A stretch of DNA of 64,000 bases from contig NC_057791.1 in the NCBI RefSeq assembly GCF_014905175.1, forward strand, positions 3,534,001-3,598,000. The letters run 5' to 3'. Within the stretch, counting starts at the first letter, position 1. The number at the start of each line of letters is the position of its first letter. Below, one piece after another: positions 1-13,300 of the stretch. Made by a program: the position numbers and the translations under genes. Below the pieces are notes generated by a model. That model was given only the letters and a program-made list of their open reading frames with translations, ran no database searches and was not told where the DNA came from. Origin of the DNA: Aphidius gifuensis. Lineage: Eukaryota > Arthropoda > Insecta > Hymenoptera > Braconidae.

Positions 1-3000
1 ATACAACTTCATATAATTTTCATGTGTTTGTACTATATTTTTGTTAAATATATATTCACAAATGCTTGTTTAATTTATATGTAGTAGTTGAATTTATTTT
101 TGGTACCACCCGCGTTGTCGCGACAAATTAAAATAAATAAAAATAAAATTATTAAAACAAAACAACTAAAAAATTCTAAAGTCTTAAAAGCTTTAGCAAA
201 AAAAGCGATATAAAATATGTATATTTTTTATGAAATTTGAAACTAAAGGGATTTTTACTAACTCGACACACAAAGACCAATTTATTTTTTTTATTTTCAA
301 ATTTAAAATATATATTTTTTTTTTCATTTCGACAACAAGTAGATTTAGGAGAATTTATAGTGCGAATTTTTTAAAACGACTTAAATATCGTGTTAAATTA
401 ATTGAGAATATATTTGTAATAACTTTTTTGTATTTATTGTTTTTTAAATAAATATTTTAGTCACAATAAATTAAAATATTTGTAGCACTTTTTCGAGAAT
501 ATTTTTTCTTATATTTTAAAAAAAATTTAAAAAGCTCTTTATCTCATTATACCACTATTTTTTATATATAACTATTAAAATAATAAAATAACATATATTT
601 AATAATTATTAAATACACAAAAATATTAAAAACTTCAACTCAAATAATATAAACGCTTTTTTTTTAATTTCTGTAAATTTCTAACAACATCTATTTCGTT
701 CAAATGACAAAACAGTACTGACTCTACCCTGAGCTTTCGATAACGCACGACACTGTCTTTCCCGTCATGAATATGTCACAAGAGCTTTATTGTTTAACTT
801 TTTATTTCTTTCATTCAATGTCCATTTGGATATATCTACTATGTACATATATGAAAACATATAGCTTTAGTGTTAGTTTAAAGATACTAAGAAACATGAC
901 GCATATTATAATTTGTATATGGCTGGGAGTAAAATAAAATAAATGAAAATATATATAAAAATTAATTAACAACAGATAAAGATGTATAGAAATGAGTCTA
1001 TCTCAACGATTGACTCAACAGCATATAATATGCAAATGAAAATTAACTATTAGTCATATACTTTTTTAATAAAAAATTTAACGAAAAACTAAACGAAATT
1101 TTTTGCTTTTTTCATTGTATTTATTTGTTAAATTTACACTACATAGTGCAAATAAATAAATACATAAAGTTTCATAATAGAATTGAAAAAAAAAATAAGA
1201 TCAAACTGGATACTAAAAGTTTGTGGAGGTTCAATCAAGTGTAACTAGTGTATCGCACTCTGTACTACTATGGTGTGTACTACAAGTTGAATCGATATAT
1301 ATATCTTACAGCTTCGTATATCGACACCAAAAAGAGCACATGAATGGAATTTACGAGGTCAATTGAATTCTCAAGACGTGTAGTATATATATATTTCATA
1401 CTAAAAAAATTTCTAACGGTATAAAAAAAATACAATTTATAGATTCTCAAGTCATCCGGGATATCGTCAAGCATCATTTGTTTAAACTTTTTTTTTCATT
1501 TAGTTTAATTTTAAAAAATAAAACTTTTTATTTATAAAATAAAAATAAAATTTTATTCTTTCATTGTTTTATCCTTATTTTATCATGCAAATAAAAATTA
1601 TATAAAGATAAATTTAATCAAAGTTTAAAAAATATAAAAATTTAGTTCTATACAAAATAAATCTTGAGAATATATTATTTTTTTTATTTCCATTTTTATT
1701 GATAAAAAAAGTAGATTAAAATATAATTTGCTGTATTAAAATATAAAAAGTTTTAAGACTCTATTAACTTATTGAAACGAAAATTGCGAATTTAAAATAA
1801 AATCATTCGTGAAATTTAAATAAAACTATGAATTTAAAATAACAGTAAGAAGTGTGATGAATTGATTAAACATAAAATAAAGAAATTGAATAAAAAATGA
1901 CATATAAATGAAAAAAAAAATTCGATGACAAGACGCCGGAAATGGAGGACGTGTCATGAAGAGTTTGCTTTAAAGTATATAACGATGACTACGATGAATG
2001 AACTTGACTCTTCATGTGTCTATACTTACAAAACACTGTACAAATTTACTAATACTCCAAAGTATTTATATACATCGTCAAAATACAAAAATAGTAGCTA
2101 CAAAAAACGACAAAAACCAGACAAATTTCAAGTAAATATAATACTAGTTAAAATAATAATGACATGAACAAAAAAAAAAAACAAAAAAGTACTGTATTCT
2201 CAAATGAATTATGAAAGTAGCATATAATAGTTTTGTGAAATTAACCGCCTACGTTTTGACCCAGCATATATTTAATTTATTTCCAACTCAATAATGTGTG
2301 ATAAATCTATCAAAATCCCAAATATCTTTTTGTATATTATTTTATCAAAAAAAAAATATGAAATATTTTATTGTTATAGTTATTATTACATATTTTTTTT
2401 TGTTATACCTTTTTTTAACATCGGACATTCACACAACCCTCGTATTCATAAATAAACTTACACATTTTTATGTCAAAATAACATTCTGCAAGCTCACTAA
2501 AACTGAATCATCTCGTCTTTCGTTGCAGTATATTTTATTATTCTCATATACTAAAATTTCGAATAACTGCAGTGCTTTAATTTCTCTTTAAAATTAATTT
2601 TCTTTTATATAAATTTACGGGATAAAAAAAATTAACCAATAGATATGACAGGTGAATAAACTTATTGCAAAAAGAGTTTAGTTATCTGCTTTTTTCCCTC
2701 ATGAATAGATTTTTTTTTAAAACTGCAGTTTTACTTTGCGGTCGTAAAAAGCTTTTGCAAATATAAACTAATATAATATTTGTTAAAAATAAATACACTT
2801 GTTTTCAAGTTTTACGGTAGTCTGATTATTTTGGTAAAGTTGTTTGATGTCATATAGAGAAAATATTTGTTCAACAAATAAACAGTATTATTGTGTATGC
2901 GCTTGAAATGTCAAACGATGTTTGTTGTGATTGCTTAGTCCTGTTGACCAATGAGTGACCAATGAGAATAACTTTTATACTAAATAAACAAGTTAACTTT

Positions 3001-6000
3001 TAAACAGATATATAAATTCAAGATGATGGATTACTTGAAATAGTCTATTTTATATTTTTAATCTTAATTTACAATTATCAAAATACATAGCTGTATAAAA
3101 ACATGTCTCGTGTGTGTATACGATCAAACTTTTTACAACGTCGTAAAAGAAAAAAAATTTGGCAATTTATATAACGAACTCTTGTGTTATCGTAAATGGT
3201 CTAGTGCACTTGGAGATAGACAAAAGTTCACAAAGCCACAAACTAGTGTACATAAAAAACATTACATTTGGACTCATCGCTGTTTATAGAAAGACACTTT
3301 TCAACTCCAAGATCAGTAATGGAGTTTCAACGTAACGAAAAAAAGCAAAAATCGAATTTATATAGTAAATAAACACACACGTGTACAAAAGAAACGTACG
3401 TGCTCTTAAATTTCATCCTTTTGATAATAAAGAATAAAAATATATATAAAAAAATACATAAAATAAACTCACTTCAAAGCTTGTATGTATAATTTTTTTT
3501 CCATTAGAAAAAAATTAGATAAAAAAGGAATTTTTTAATTTTAAAAACAACCAAGTAAGATAAATCATTTTTCATTTTTTTCATTTATACTGCAGTAGAA
3601 TATGAAGTTTACTATCTTTTTTGTATTTTTTTTATTTTTTATTTTGAACTTCCAATGACTATAGCTAGTTTGTATATTAATCATTTGTTATTTTATATTT
3701 GTTAGAACAATGTAAATATGTTTACGAGTCTGTTGAGACAAGAATAAGTAAAATAAAGGAGCCGGAAGTATATTTATTTTGAAAGGTCACGTATAATATC
3801 GATCCTCATTCAGATAGTTAGCTTGTCACGACCCACACACAAATACCCAGGAGAATTAATTTACCCAGATTCACAATTTTATATACAAAACTATATCTAT
3901 GTGGAATTATTTTTTTATAAATAACAAAATAAAAAAACATAATGTTATTATTACTATTTTTTAATGAAGAAATTTATACATAAAAATACTATGAAAAAAA
4001 AAAAAAAAACTATATAAATAATAAGGATTATATTCAAAAAATTAAATTAAAATAAAAAATTCTTTTTTACTTTAGATTAAATATATATTCCAGGTAGAAA
4101 TCGTGGGTTGATATATATAAAAAAAAAAACTGATAATAAAAATTCAAATTTATATATGGAGATGAGCTTTTTTTTTGTTAATAAAAGAAAAAAAAATAAA
4201 GGCTAACAACAAATAGGGCCAATTTTTGTAGACACAGTAGTTTTTTGTTATATATATTTTTTTTTTTCTCAGAAACACTTGGAGTTGTGAGAATTTCAAG
4301 AAATTGAATAAAAAAATAAATTAGACCCTTTAGTAATGCGACGATATAAAAAAGATTATGACAAATTTGTCAAGGATACTTGACTTATTATTGAAGCCTA
4401 TAGTAGTAAGCGTGACAAGGCAACATGACAACTAAATACGTACATATATATTGTATTTGAGTGTATGGACATAATGAGATTACCCTAATTAGTCGAAAGG
4501 CCAATGGGGCTGTTAAATATGTGACAACCTACACACAAATACAATTAAATGTACAATTTTTCAGAGGTCAAAGTTCAATTTTGTACATATAACTTTTATT
4601 ATAAAATTATTTTAAACTTTAAAATATGACAATAATGCAATATGTTGATAAAAAAAAAAGGAAATAAAATTGATAATAAAAGATATAATAAATATTGGAT
4701 CACAGAGTGGCACGGTGCCTGTGTCGGATTATATTGATAATAATAATGTTAATCTAAAACTCTGGCGACATTTATCCATGCGCCGATACACCCGTGTAGT
4801 CATTATCATGTGAAATTTGAGATTATCATTATATCGAGTAGTAGTATGAGTTGTCTATAAAGCTCAATTCATCGTTACATGGTATGGACACCCAAGTATA
4901 TTATATGAACAAAAGTGCAGTGTATATATATGCATGCACAGGGTTTATATCTACCCCCCAAGTTGGTTTGTTATATATACGGAAAGTGTCAGTGTGCACA
5001 CCAATGATTTCATGAGAACAATAATAATTGCACTTGGTTGCATATAAGGATAAAATCCGGTGCATTCATGATAAGAGAATATGTCGCGACTCTGGTGACT
5101 CTGATGGCGACGGGAAGTCGTATCGTCTGATGCATATCCTGATACAATATCAAGACATTTAGTCATATTAATTTTCTAAAAATAATTTACATATAGATCA
5201 AAAGTAGGTTTTATTTTTGATAGTATATTGTTGTGTTCAAACATCATGATGACCTTTGTTAATCTAGAAAATCTTATTTGATCCTGTTTTTTATTTTCTC
5301 AAGAGATTAATAGCAGTAGATTTATATACACATTACCGAAAATCAATCTCAATTCATCCCTGATACATGTGTTTCTGAATAATCCAATTTTATCCAGTTC
5401 CTGTTTATTTAAATTTTCATCATGTGATTTATTTACAATTCATATGTTCATTTACAATTGGCATTTAAAAAAAAAAAATTTTACATATTGAAAACTCAAT
5501 GTGAATTGGCTTTTACAATTGAAATATAAATCACCAATTTTATTTATAAATATGTATATGAATAATTTATATATAAAAGTTTGTAAAGTAATTATTTTTA
5601 TTATTCAAAAAAAAAAAAAAAATTGAATATCTTTGTGGTAATAAATTTTGGTATATTTTTTTAAAACGAGAATAATTTATTTTTTAAAAATTGAAAAATA
5701 TTAAAAATTCATTACTTTTAATCTTTCAAGATAATGTGAAAACTTTTAAACTTATATTTTAAAAATAGATAAAAAAAATACATCTAACGTGTAATTAGAT
5801 TGTCGAGTAAGTGATTTTTTTTTTAAAAGAACCTTGAGTGTTTCACTCGATTGTAAAAGCTAACGAATTTTCTTATGGAATAAAAAAGAAAATGTACTCT
5901 TTGGTGATTTATATTTTTTTTTTTTGAACATCGGTAAAGCAGTTTATTATTTTCTAGATGGCAGCACAATTTACAAGTTGGTTGATTGTTTAAAAAAATA

Positions 6001-7252
6001 ATAGTGACACTGACAATTAAGTTACTTGAAATTGGTTCTACTATTTTTGACATGAAACGATCCATCAAAAAAATTAAATTACATATAGATATATTTAAAA
6101 AATAAAAAAGAAACCAGTATTTTTTGAATACTTGAACACCTAGTTTCCAATCAATCCAAAAGTTCGACGTTCAAATCAAACTCTGAATAATTACTGGATT
6201 TGCCAAAACTTTTATTTTCAATTTACTATCCTTGTCGAAACTGTGACATTGAATGTTTCAAATCTGAAACTTGGTATATGCATGCATGCATTAAGTACAC
6301 ATTCACATATGCATATTTAACATACCCTCGTATATATACACATTGAAATATGATGGGAGACGATTATAAACCCCTGAAGAGAAGTAAATATCGACATAAC
6401 TCATCTCAAGTTATACAGTATAAATAATGATTTTATGTCAATCCTAGAAACTTTAGTACATTTATGTTAAATATAATTTTCAATGTGTTATTAATCACAC
6501 TAGAAATCATCCGCACTGATAAATCGTACAACTGGTAAAAAATGTATAATAAAAAAATGAAAAATATAAATAATCGTAGCTGAAAATTAAATGCAATCAA
6601 AAACCGGTCATACTCGCACTGTGAAAAATTCAACACCGGAAAAGCAAAACGTGCTGTATTCATTATCATTTGAAATATTTTATATATATATAAAAATTAA
6701 ACGGAAGTCATGCAAGAATATTTTTCAACCGTAATCACTGGTCAGTTAAAAAATCTTAATTTTTTTTGCAACTTTTTACGCAACGGTAAATAAGTATATA
6801 AATTAAAAACAGTAAAAATAATATAAAAATATATTTTTATATACATTTGTTGTTGTTTTTATTTTGTTGAGATAATTATTTTATTTTTTTTTTTTGTATC
6901 TTGTATAGTAAATCTTTAACTGATAGAACACGAAATGAAATTACATTTGAAACAATGAGATTCGTGTCCTTGGCTAAATCACATTTACGGAATAATGAAT
7001 TCTCGTAAATAGCGTGTCGTTGTGATGGTGCAGTCTTGAATACTGCTCGAAATAAGGGATGATAGTAAAAAAGAAATAAAAGAGCAGTAGATAAAAAAAT
7101 AAATAGTGTTGATGATAAATTGTTATCTTAAAAGTAAATGGTGATTTTTTTTTGTACGGAGGCTGAGAGCTAAAGGCTCAGCCGCACAGTATTTTTTTAT
7201 ATTGTTTTTTATTATTAAAAATTTAATATTTTTTTGTAAATTTAATACTCAC
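1..7252. other. Gene-poor AT-rich stretch, probably intron of the RapGEF gene
   Basis: The sequence is dominated by A/T runs and holds only short chance open frames. I searched the minus strand for the next RapGEF exon, which would have to start in phase 0 after the exon ending at 7253, and found no segment with matching protein content and both splice signals. The downstream exons therefore probably lie left of the window, and this stretch is most likely the first part of a long intron. That is inference. A 12-bp palindrome with a TCGCGA core sits near 116-127. Confidence 0.5.
7161..7183. promoter_or_regulatory. GC-rich hairpin just downstream of the common RapGEF exon
   Basis: GGCTGAG at 7161-7167 pairs with CTCAGCC at 7177-7183 around a 9-nt loop. 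In the minus-strand transcript the hairpin begins about 70 nt after the splice donor at 7252. It stands out in otherwise AT-only intron sequence. A role in splice-site choice is only a guess. Confidence 0.4.
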
Positions 7253-7328
7253 CACTATCATCTCGGAGGGTTCGAGGACAAAACACTCGTTTGGTCGTCT
7301 AGCGCTACCACCCGTTCGCTTTCCAAAG
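7253..7328 (-). CDS. RAPGEF2: Common RapGEF exon receiving all alternative 5' exons
   Basis: This 76-nt exon has a TTTCAG acceptor and a GTGAGT donor. It begins with one base that completes the previous codon and then has 25 codons, ending in phase 0 after the residues EMIV. Only this frame is open. The exon joins in frame to the 35.1 kb exon, to the 32.3 kb cassette exon and to the candidate first exons at 9.96 and 25.5 kb, so it looks like the first constitutive exon of the gene. It encodes the conserved tail of the N-terminal cNMP-binding-like domain. Confidence 0.85.
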
Positions 7329-10300
7329 CTGAAACAAACGAGACAACCCCAAGGGCATTTCATTAATTATTTGGCATTTAATGGTTTTATGAACGTAATT
7401 GGATAAAACATAAAGCAAAGTACAATTCACATCACATATTATTATATCTACACATATTCAAGTGTCAGTCATTTACAAGTTCAAGGATTTTATTTTATTT
7501 TATTTTTTTATTTTAAATTTTTAAACGCGCATAACTCGTTAGGCTGAAGTTTCATCAGACACATATACTTGGAAAATAAATACATGATTGTTATTGAAGG
7601 TTAAAATTTATTATGTTTATATATTATTTTTTTTATTATATAAAGTTTAGAACGCAGACATTAGAAGTTTGATAGCTAGCTGAAATTTCGAAAACTTGTT
7701 AGAGCCTTTAAGGAGAGACATGCTCTCATTAACATCTTATGAAAATTTTGGGAAACCATGCTGTTTCTTCTCGTAAATTTTCACACTGTTTATAAATTTA
7801 ATAATACACATAATAGCCTATATTAATTATCCATAAACTCTTTATAACTTTTACTGTGTAAAAAAAAATTAAATTATTATATTTTCTTTTTTTAAATATT
7901 TAAAAAAAGAAAATATAATAATATTTTACTTATAATAATATAGTAATATTACTGAGAATTTCGTTGGAAAATTTTATATATATTTTAAGCAAATATTTTT
8001 ATAGATACACGTGGATTTTTTCATGGAAAAAAAAAAAAAAAATTAAATCGAATATTTCAATGCAAATGGAATTTTATCAACTTTCTTTAAAAAAATAATT
8101 TCTCTTTGTATAGTTTTTTTTTATTGGAAATTTTATTAGTGCAATATAGTCTATGAATTATTTAAAAAATTCAAAACATGATTTTTCATATTTCATTGTA
8201 TATTTTTACACAATAAATTGTTTTAAAATTTTATTTTGTTATTTAAAAATAATATTCAAGTTATTCTAGGAATATCTGTTGGTATATACGGAGTAGTAAT
8301 GTACATTTGAAATTGAAGTTTGTGCAAAATGCAATCATGAAAATATCTAATTACAATAATTAGCAATATCCTTGTTATCTTGAAAATTAATGAAGAGATG
8401 ATCCAGTTCATATTTGACTTAATTAAACACGATATACATATCTAAATATTATACTAAATATATATATCTCCATTTGTAGAAACGAATTTTATAATAATTA
8501 TAATTAGCATAAACTAAATAATATTTATCATAACAATTATTCGTTTCAACACAAATGCAGCGCAGATGTTATAACAACTCTCAAACAAACCGTTAAAATT
8601 CACTTTCAAGTTTCAATAATCAACGAGTGGCATTTGTAAATCGTATAGGTATATATACACTTAATCCATTCCGGGTATACAATTATAATTTTTATAACAA
8701 GTTTTATTCGGGCTTTTGAGTTTCCACTTAAACTAGGCTTAATACTATCTTGTTCATCGATTTGTCATAGGGTCAAAGCAACTCTCTACTACTAAATATC
8801 ATCAACGAAAAAAAAAAAAACATTTGCATATGAGCTTATATTTTTTTTTCAATTATATAACCAACAAACCGATCATCATCATAATCCCAAAACCCTAACA
8901 AAAGAAAATAATAATATCCTTTTAATTTAAAAAACTTGATAATATTTCAAATTTTTGTTTTTTTATATATTTCTTTTCAATATTATAACAGGGGTCTTTG
9001 AATTATTACTTAATGAACAAGTATTGATAATTTACCCTTCAATAAAAATAAATCAATAATAATAATAATAAATTAAATACATATATAAAAAAGTTTTGTA
9101 TAGAATTTAGGAAAATTAATGGACAAAAATAACAAACAGTTGCGATCGATGAAGTGGTGAAAACCAATATGGCTGTGGTTTTCACAAGCCCTTTATATAT
9201 TAAACTAATTTTCATGGACGATTGGAAATGTTGCAATGTGATCGGCTCATTCATTTTACAATATATATAGTTGCAAATAAATAAATATATATACACGTGG
9301 CTATGTAATTGAGAGAGAAACGCATATTACATCAGGATGAATAGTGAATTTCTATATTGAGGGGTGAAGGGTGGCTTGAACGAGAGAGATAACTTTGCAG
9401 ACTGCCATTTAATTTCATTATGTGGGATTGGGGTAAAACCAGTATAGACACCATGGTATATGGTGGTTGGCCTATTCAACAATGCAATTCACTTCATTGT
9501 CTAAATACATTAACCATATGTTTATGTATATAAGCAATGTCAACATCAGAAATTCGTGATTTATACTTGATGCGCGTTTATAGTTATATATTTAGATAAA
9601 CAATTTTTATAAATTTAAAAAACCTGCAATTATTTTAATTAATTAATATATATTGTCATAAAAAATCAATGAATTTTCATTTATGACAATAGATAAACTT
9701 ACCATACTGAAAATCTTCTTCTTGGAAATGCTGGTGGTGGTGGTGGTTGTATACGATGACCTCTATCGACACTTTCGCTTCTCAGGGCTTGTACAGCTTT
9801 GGGCACAGCCCTTACTGGTTCTTGCATATTTTTTTGTGTTATATTATCAACAAAATTAACAACTCCACCACCATGAAAACTATTCCAACGTCTCACGGGA
9901 CCACGAATTGACGTTGTGCCATTCGGGCCCCGCATTTGATTTGTATGTTTATGCATTTTAAATTTTTTTTTTCTTTCAATTTTATATTTAACGCTTTCTT
10001 TTTTTTTTTTTTTTTGATGCTAAAAATATTTTGTATTGCTATTAGGCCTTATTTAGATGCTTTATAATTCGACAGTCAAGCATTATTGATGTCATTATTA
10101 TTTTAACTTTGTTGGCTTTATTTTACTACTACTATTTTCTTTTTTTTTTTTTTTTTATCATTTGGTTTTATGATTATTGTTTTTTACGAATTTTTTTTTT
10201 TTCACCCTCTTAGACACTGATCCTTGTCTTTGTCCTTGGATTTCCAAGAACAGTATTTTGCCAATGTCGATCCATATTCGACACGCTTGCCTATTCTCCG

Positions 10301-13300
10301 AAAATGTTTTACTGAAGGATGAAAAAAAAAAAAAAAAATTTATGTTACAACATGAATTTAAGTCATTGACTTTTATCGCACCGTGAACCAGCAGTAAATA
10401 ATTTTGCGACGTGATCTATCATTTTTTGTAATTAAAGAGATTATTTATAAGAGGAAATATATATATATTCAAAATGACCGAAATGAAAATAAATAAAAAA
10501 ATGTTCAACTGTGATAAATGTGAGACAAAGGGACAAGATGTGCAATGTTATCTGTGAGGGTCGTTAATGTCATCACGATAAAACACCAAGACAATTTTTT
10601 CATTATTTTATATTTTTTTTTTAGCCCTCCCATTCAACAGAATAAACTTTCATAAATAAACTGTGTGTTTATTTATAACACAATACTGTAATTAAACTAT
10701 ATTTTCATTTTATGATAAAAAAAAATTTTTTAAATAAAAAAACCATAAAAAAAATAGCTCTTGTTTTGTTGCTAGGGGTTGAATATTTTTATTATTATTT
10801 TCGTCAGGTTTATAACAAAAATTTAAGGGATTTGGTAAAAGCTTTTGAGCACTGTTGCATCTTGGGAGCATTATATATTTTTTTTATATATTTTTTTAAA
10901 CGTGAAGAAACTTTTTACCTAGATCGCGTTATAGCCCTTTCATAATTTTGTAATTCTTTATTCTACAAAGTCATATCAGCACGATCTAGTCATCGTTCAT
11001 GTATGTACATGAAATATATATACATATATAAATTATGATGAAGAAAGAGAAAGGAAATCATGTGGCTCAGTAATTTTTCTTGTCACAGGAAATTTCTTTT
11101 TCCTTTTGCAAATAGATCACAAAACTGTGTCAATTGCTCTTTAGAAAATTTAACATTCAAGAATAAAAAATAGACAGGGTATTAAAAAATTTCTATTGTC
11201 TTAATTAAATGAATTAATTTTTCATTTAAAATTATTATCTATTAGTATTTTATTAATACTTGTTATATTTATTATTTTTTTTATTTTTATTTATAAGATT
11301 TTCGAAATGTCGTCAGCATGTTTTCCAATACTTTGAACATATTTAAAAAAAAAAGAAAAATATATATACTAAAGACTTTGTTCATCGAGTACCGACCTGA
11401 CAGCAGTTTTCAAGTTGAATGAAAACCCAGTAAAGAAACACATTGAATTTCAAATGCATCGAAAAAGTAAAGGGAAAACACTCCAGGGGTTTTTTTTTCT
11501 GTCTCCATGGTGGCCATATATATATACACACACACGCAACTTTAGTATCATCTTATATACCTGTCAGATATATGAGATTTTTTTAGGAGTATCCTGGAAT
11601 ACAGTGTGTGTATTTTTCCGGATATTTTCCAAGAGGAGATTACACTGTTCAGGTAGTAACAAATCTACTCCACTATACCTCTATCGAATTTCTCTGGTGT
11701 GCAAGGAAAAAACCTTTCCACCAAAATTTCTAGAAGCAAAAAAATAAACTTCCACAACGAAATTTAATAAGATTTTATTCAATTCTCATTTATTATAATT
11801 TTTTTTTTTAAATTCAATCTTAAACGAATGATAACATATCAATTTTAAATTAAAAAAAATAATTGACAAGTTTAAAAATTTTATTAACTGAATCATTATT
11901 AGTGCAGGCTGATTCATGAATATCCGTATTATATTCCAAAAAAAAAAAGGGGAAATTATAAAGACGACAGTCTTGTAAACATGTATATATTAGTGTATGG
12001 CTTTTTTACAGTCCGACAAATTTAAGAAAACGAAATTTTTGAATTTAGCAACAAACGAAACTGATTTTTTTATGAAACTTTTATTTCGAAAAACCAATGG
12101 CTATTATAAAAAAGTTTATTTCTCAACAACAGACGTAACACAATGTCATCTGTACAACATTGAAAACCATACTGATAAAGTAAATCATGTACATGATAAA
12201 ACTTTTTATCTATTGTGTTAAAATTTTAACTAAAAAAAAAGTTGTGTGTTCAACAGACTAGAAAAAAAGAGAAAAAGTTTTCAACTGCGAGGAAAAAAAG
12301 ATAAAAACATTTGAATTAAAAATCATGAAAATATGAAATTTAAAAATATTTTAATTTAACAACGTGAATTTTTTCATGCATATCTTCCGGTTTAACAGAC
12401 GATACATATATATTTTTTTTTATTTATAATATATTTTGCACTACTATATACTTAGCGATTTTCGTTCCGCATAAATCTTTGGGTTCATTGTCTTCTACTT
12501 ATAACTGACCAATCTATAAACCGTTGTTAATAAATATCTACTTGACGTAAAAAAAAAATTAAAACATGATGCGTTTAGTCTTTGTTGTTTTTAGTAACTA
12601 TCTCACTCAACTTGTGAAAATTATAACTCATGAATAACAAGATAAAATAAGAAAATAAATATACAAAAAATTACTGGTTTATTTTTTTTTTTTTCAATAT
12701 AAATATAAGTGATGCAAAGTTTCGATAAAAAACAAACTCGTCATAAGTATACAACGTAATAATAAATTTAAATAATAAACTATATAGTCAAATAATTGTA
12801 ACATACAAAAAATAAAATACTCTTTTTATAAATATATATATTCAAGATTCTTGAAGAATTTTTTAAATAATAATATAAGCATAAAACTGGACATTTAGCT
12901 GAAGAAATAATATATACAATTCATGATGATGTAAAAAAAAAAAAAAAGCGAAAAAGAAAATAAAAGATTCTTCAAGTATACAAATGTATTGTTATCTTCC
13001 AAAAAAGGATATTCTAATCCTAATAAAGGTGCTACGCTATGCAATTTTTTATTTTATTTTCTTAAGACACGAATAAGTACTATTTGAGCTTAACAAGCAT
13101 TATTCCCATCCAGATTACTGCGTCCTTGATAAATTTGTTCGTGAGAATTTTTTTTAAATATTATTTTCTTCATTGTATTTAAAAAATATACAATATTATT
13201 ACAAATAACCGTAAAATTTAACTCAAAAAAAACCTTCCAATTGACATTGAAATTTAATTAGTATTTTTTAATTAAAAAAAAAATAAAATTCATAATTATA

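Noticed and set aside
11415..11747. 110-codon open frame on the plus strand
   Set aside because: The composition follows local base bias, there are no splice signals or recognisable motifs, and microsatellite-like CACACA is inside it.
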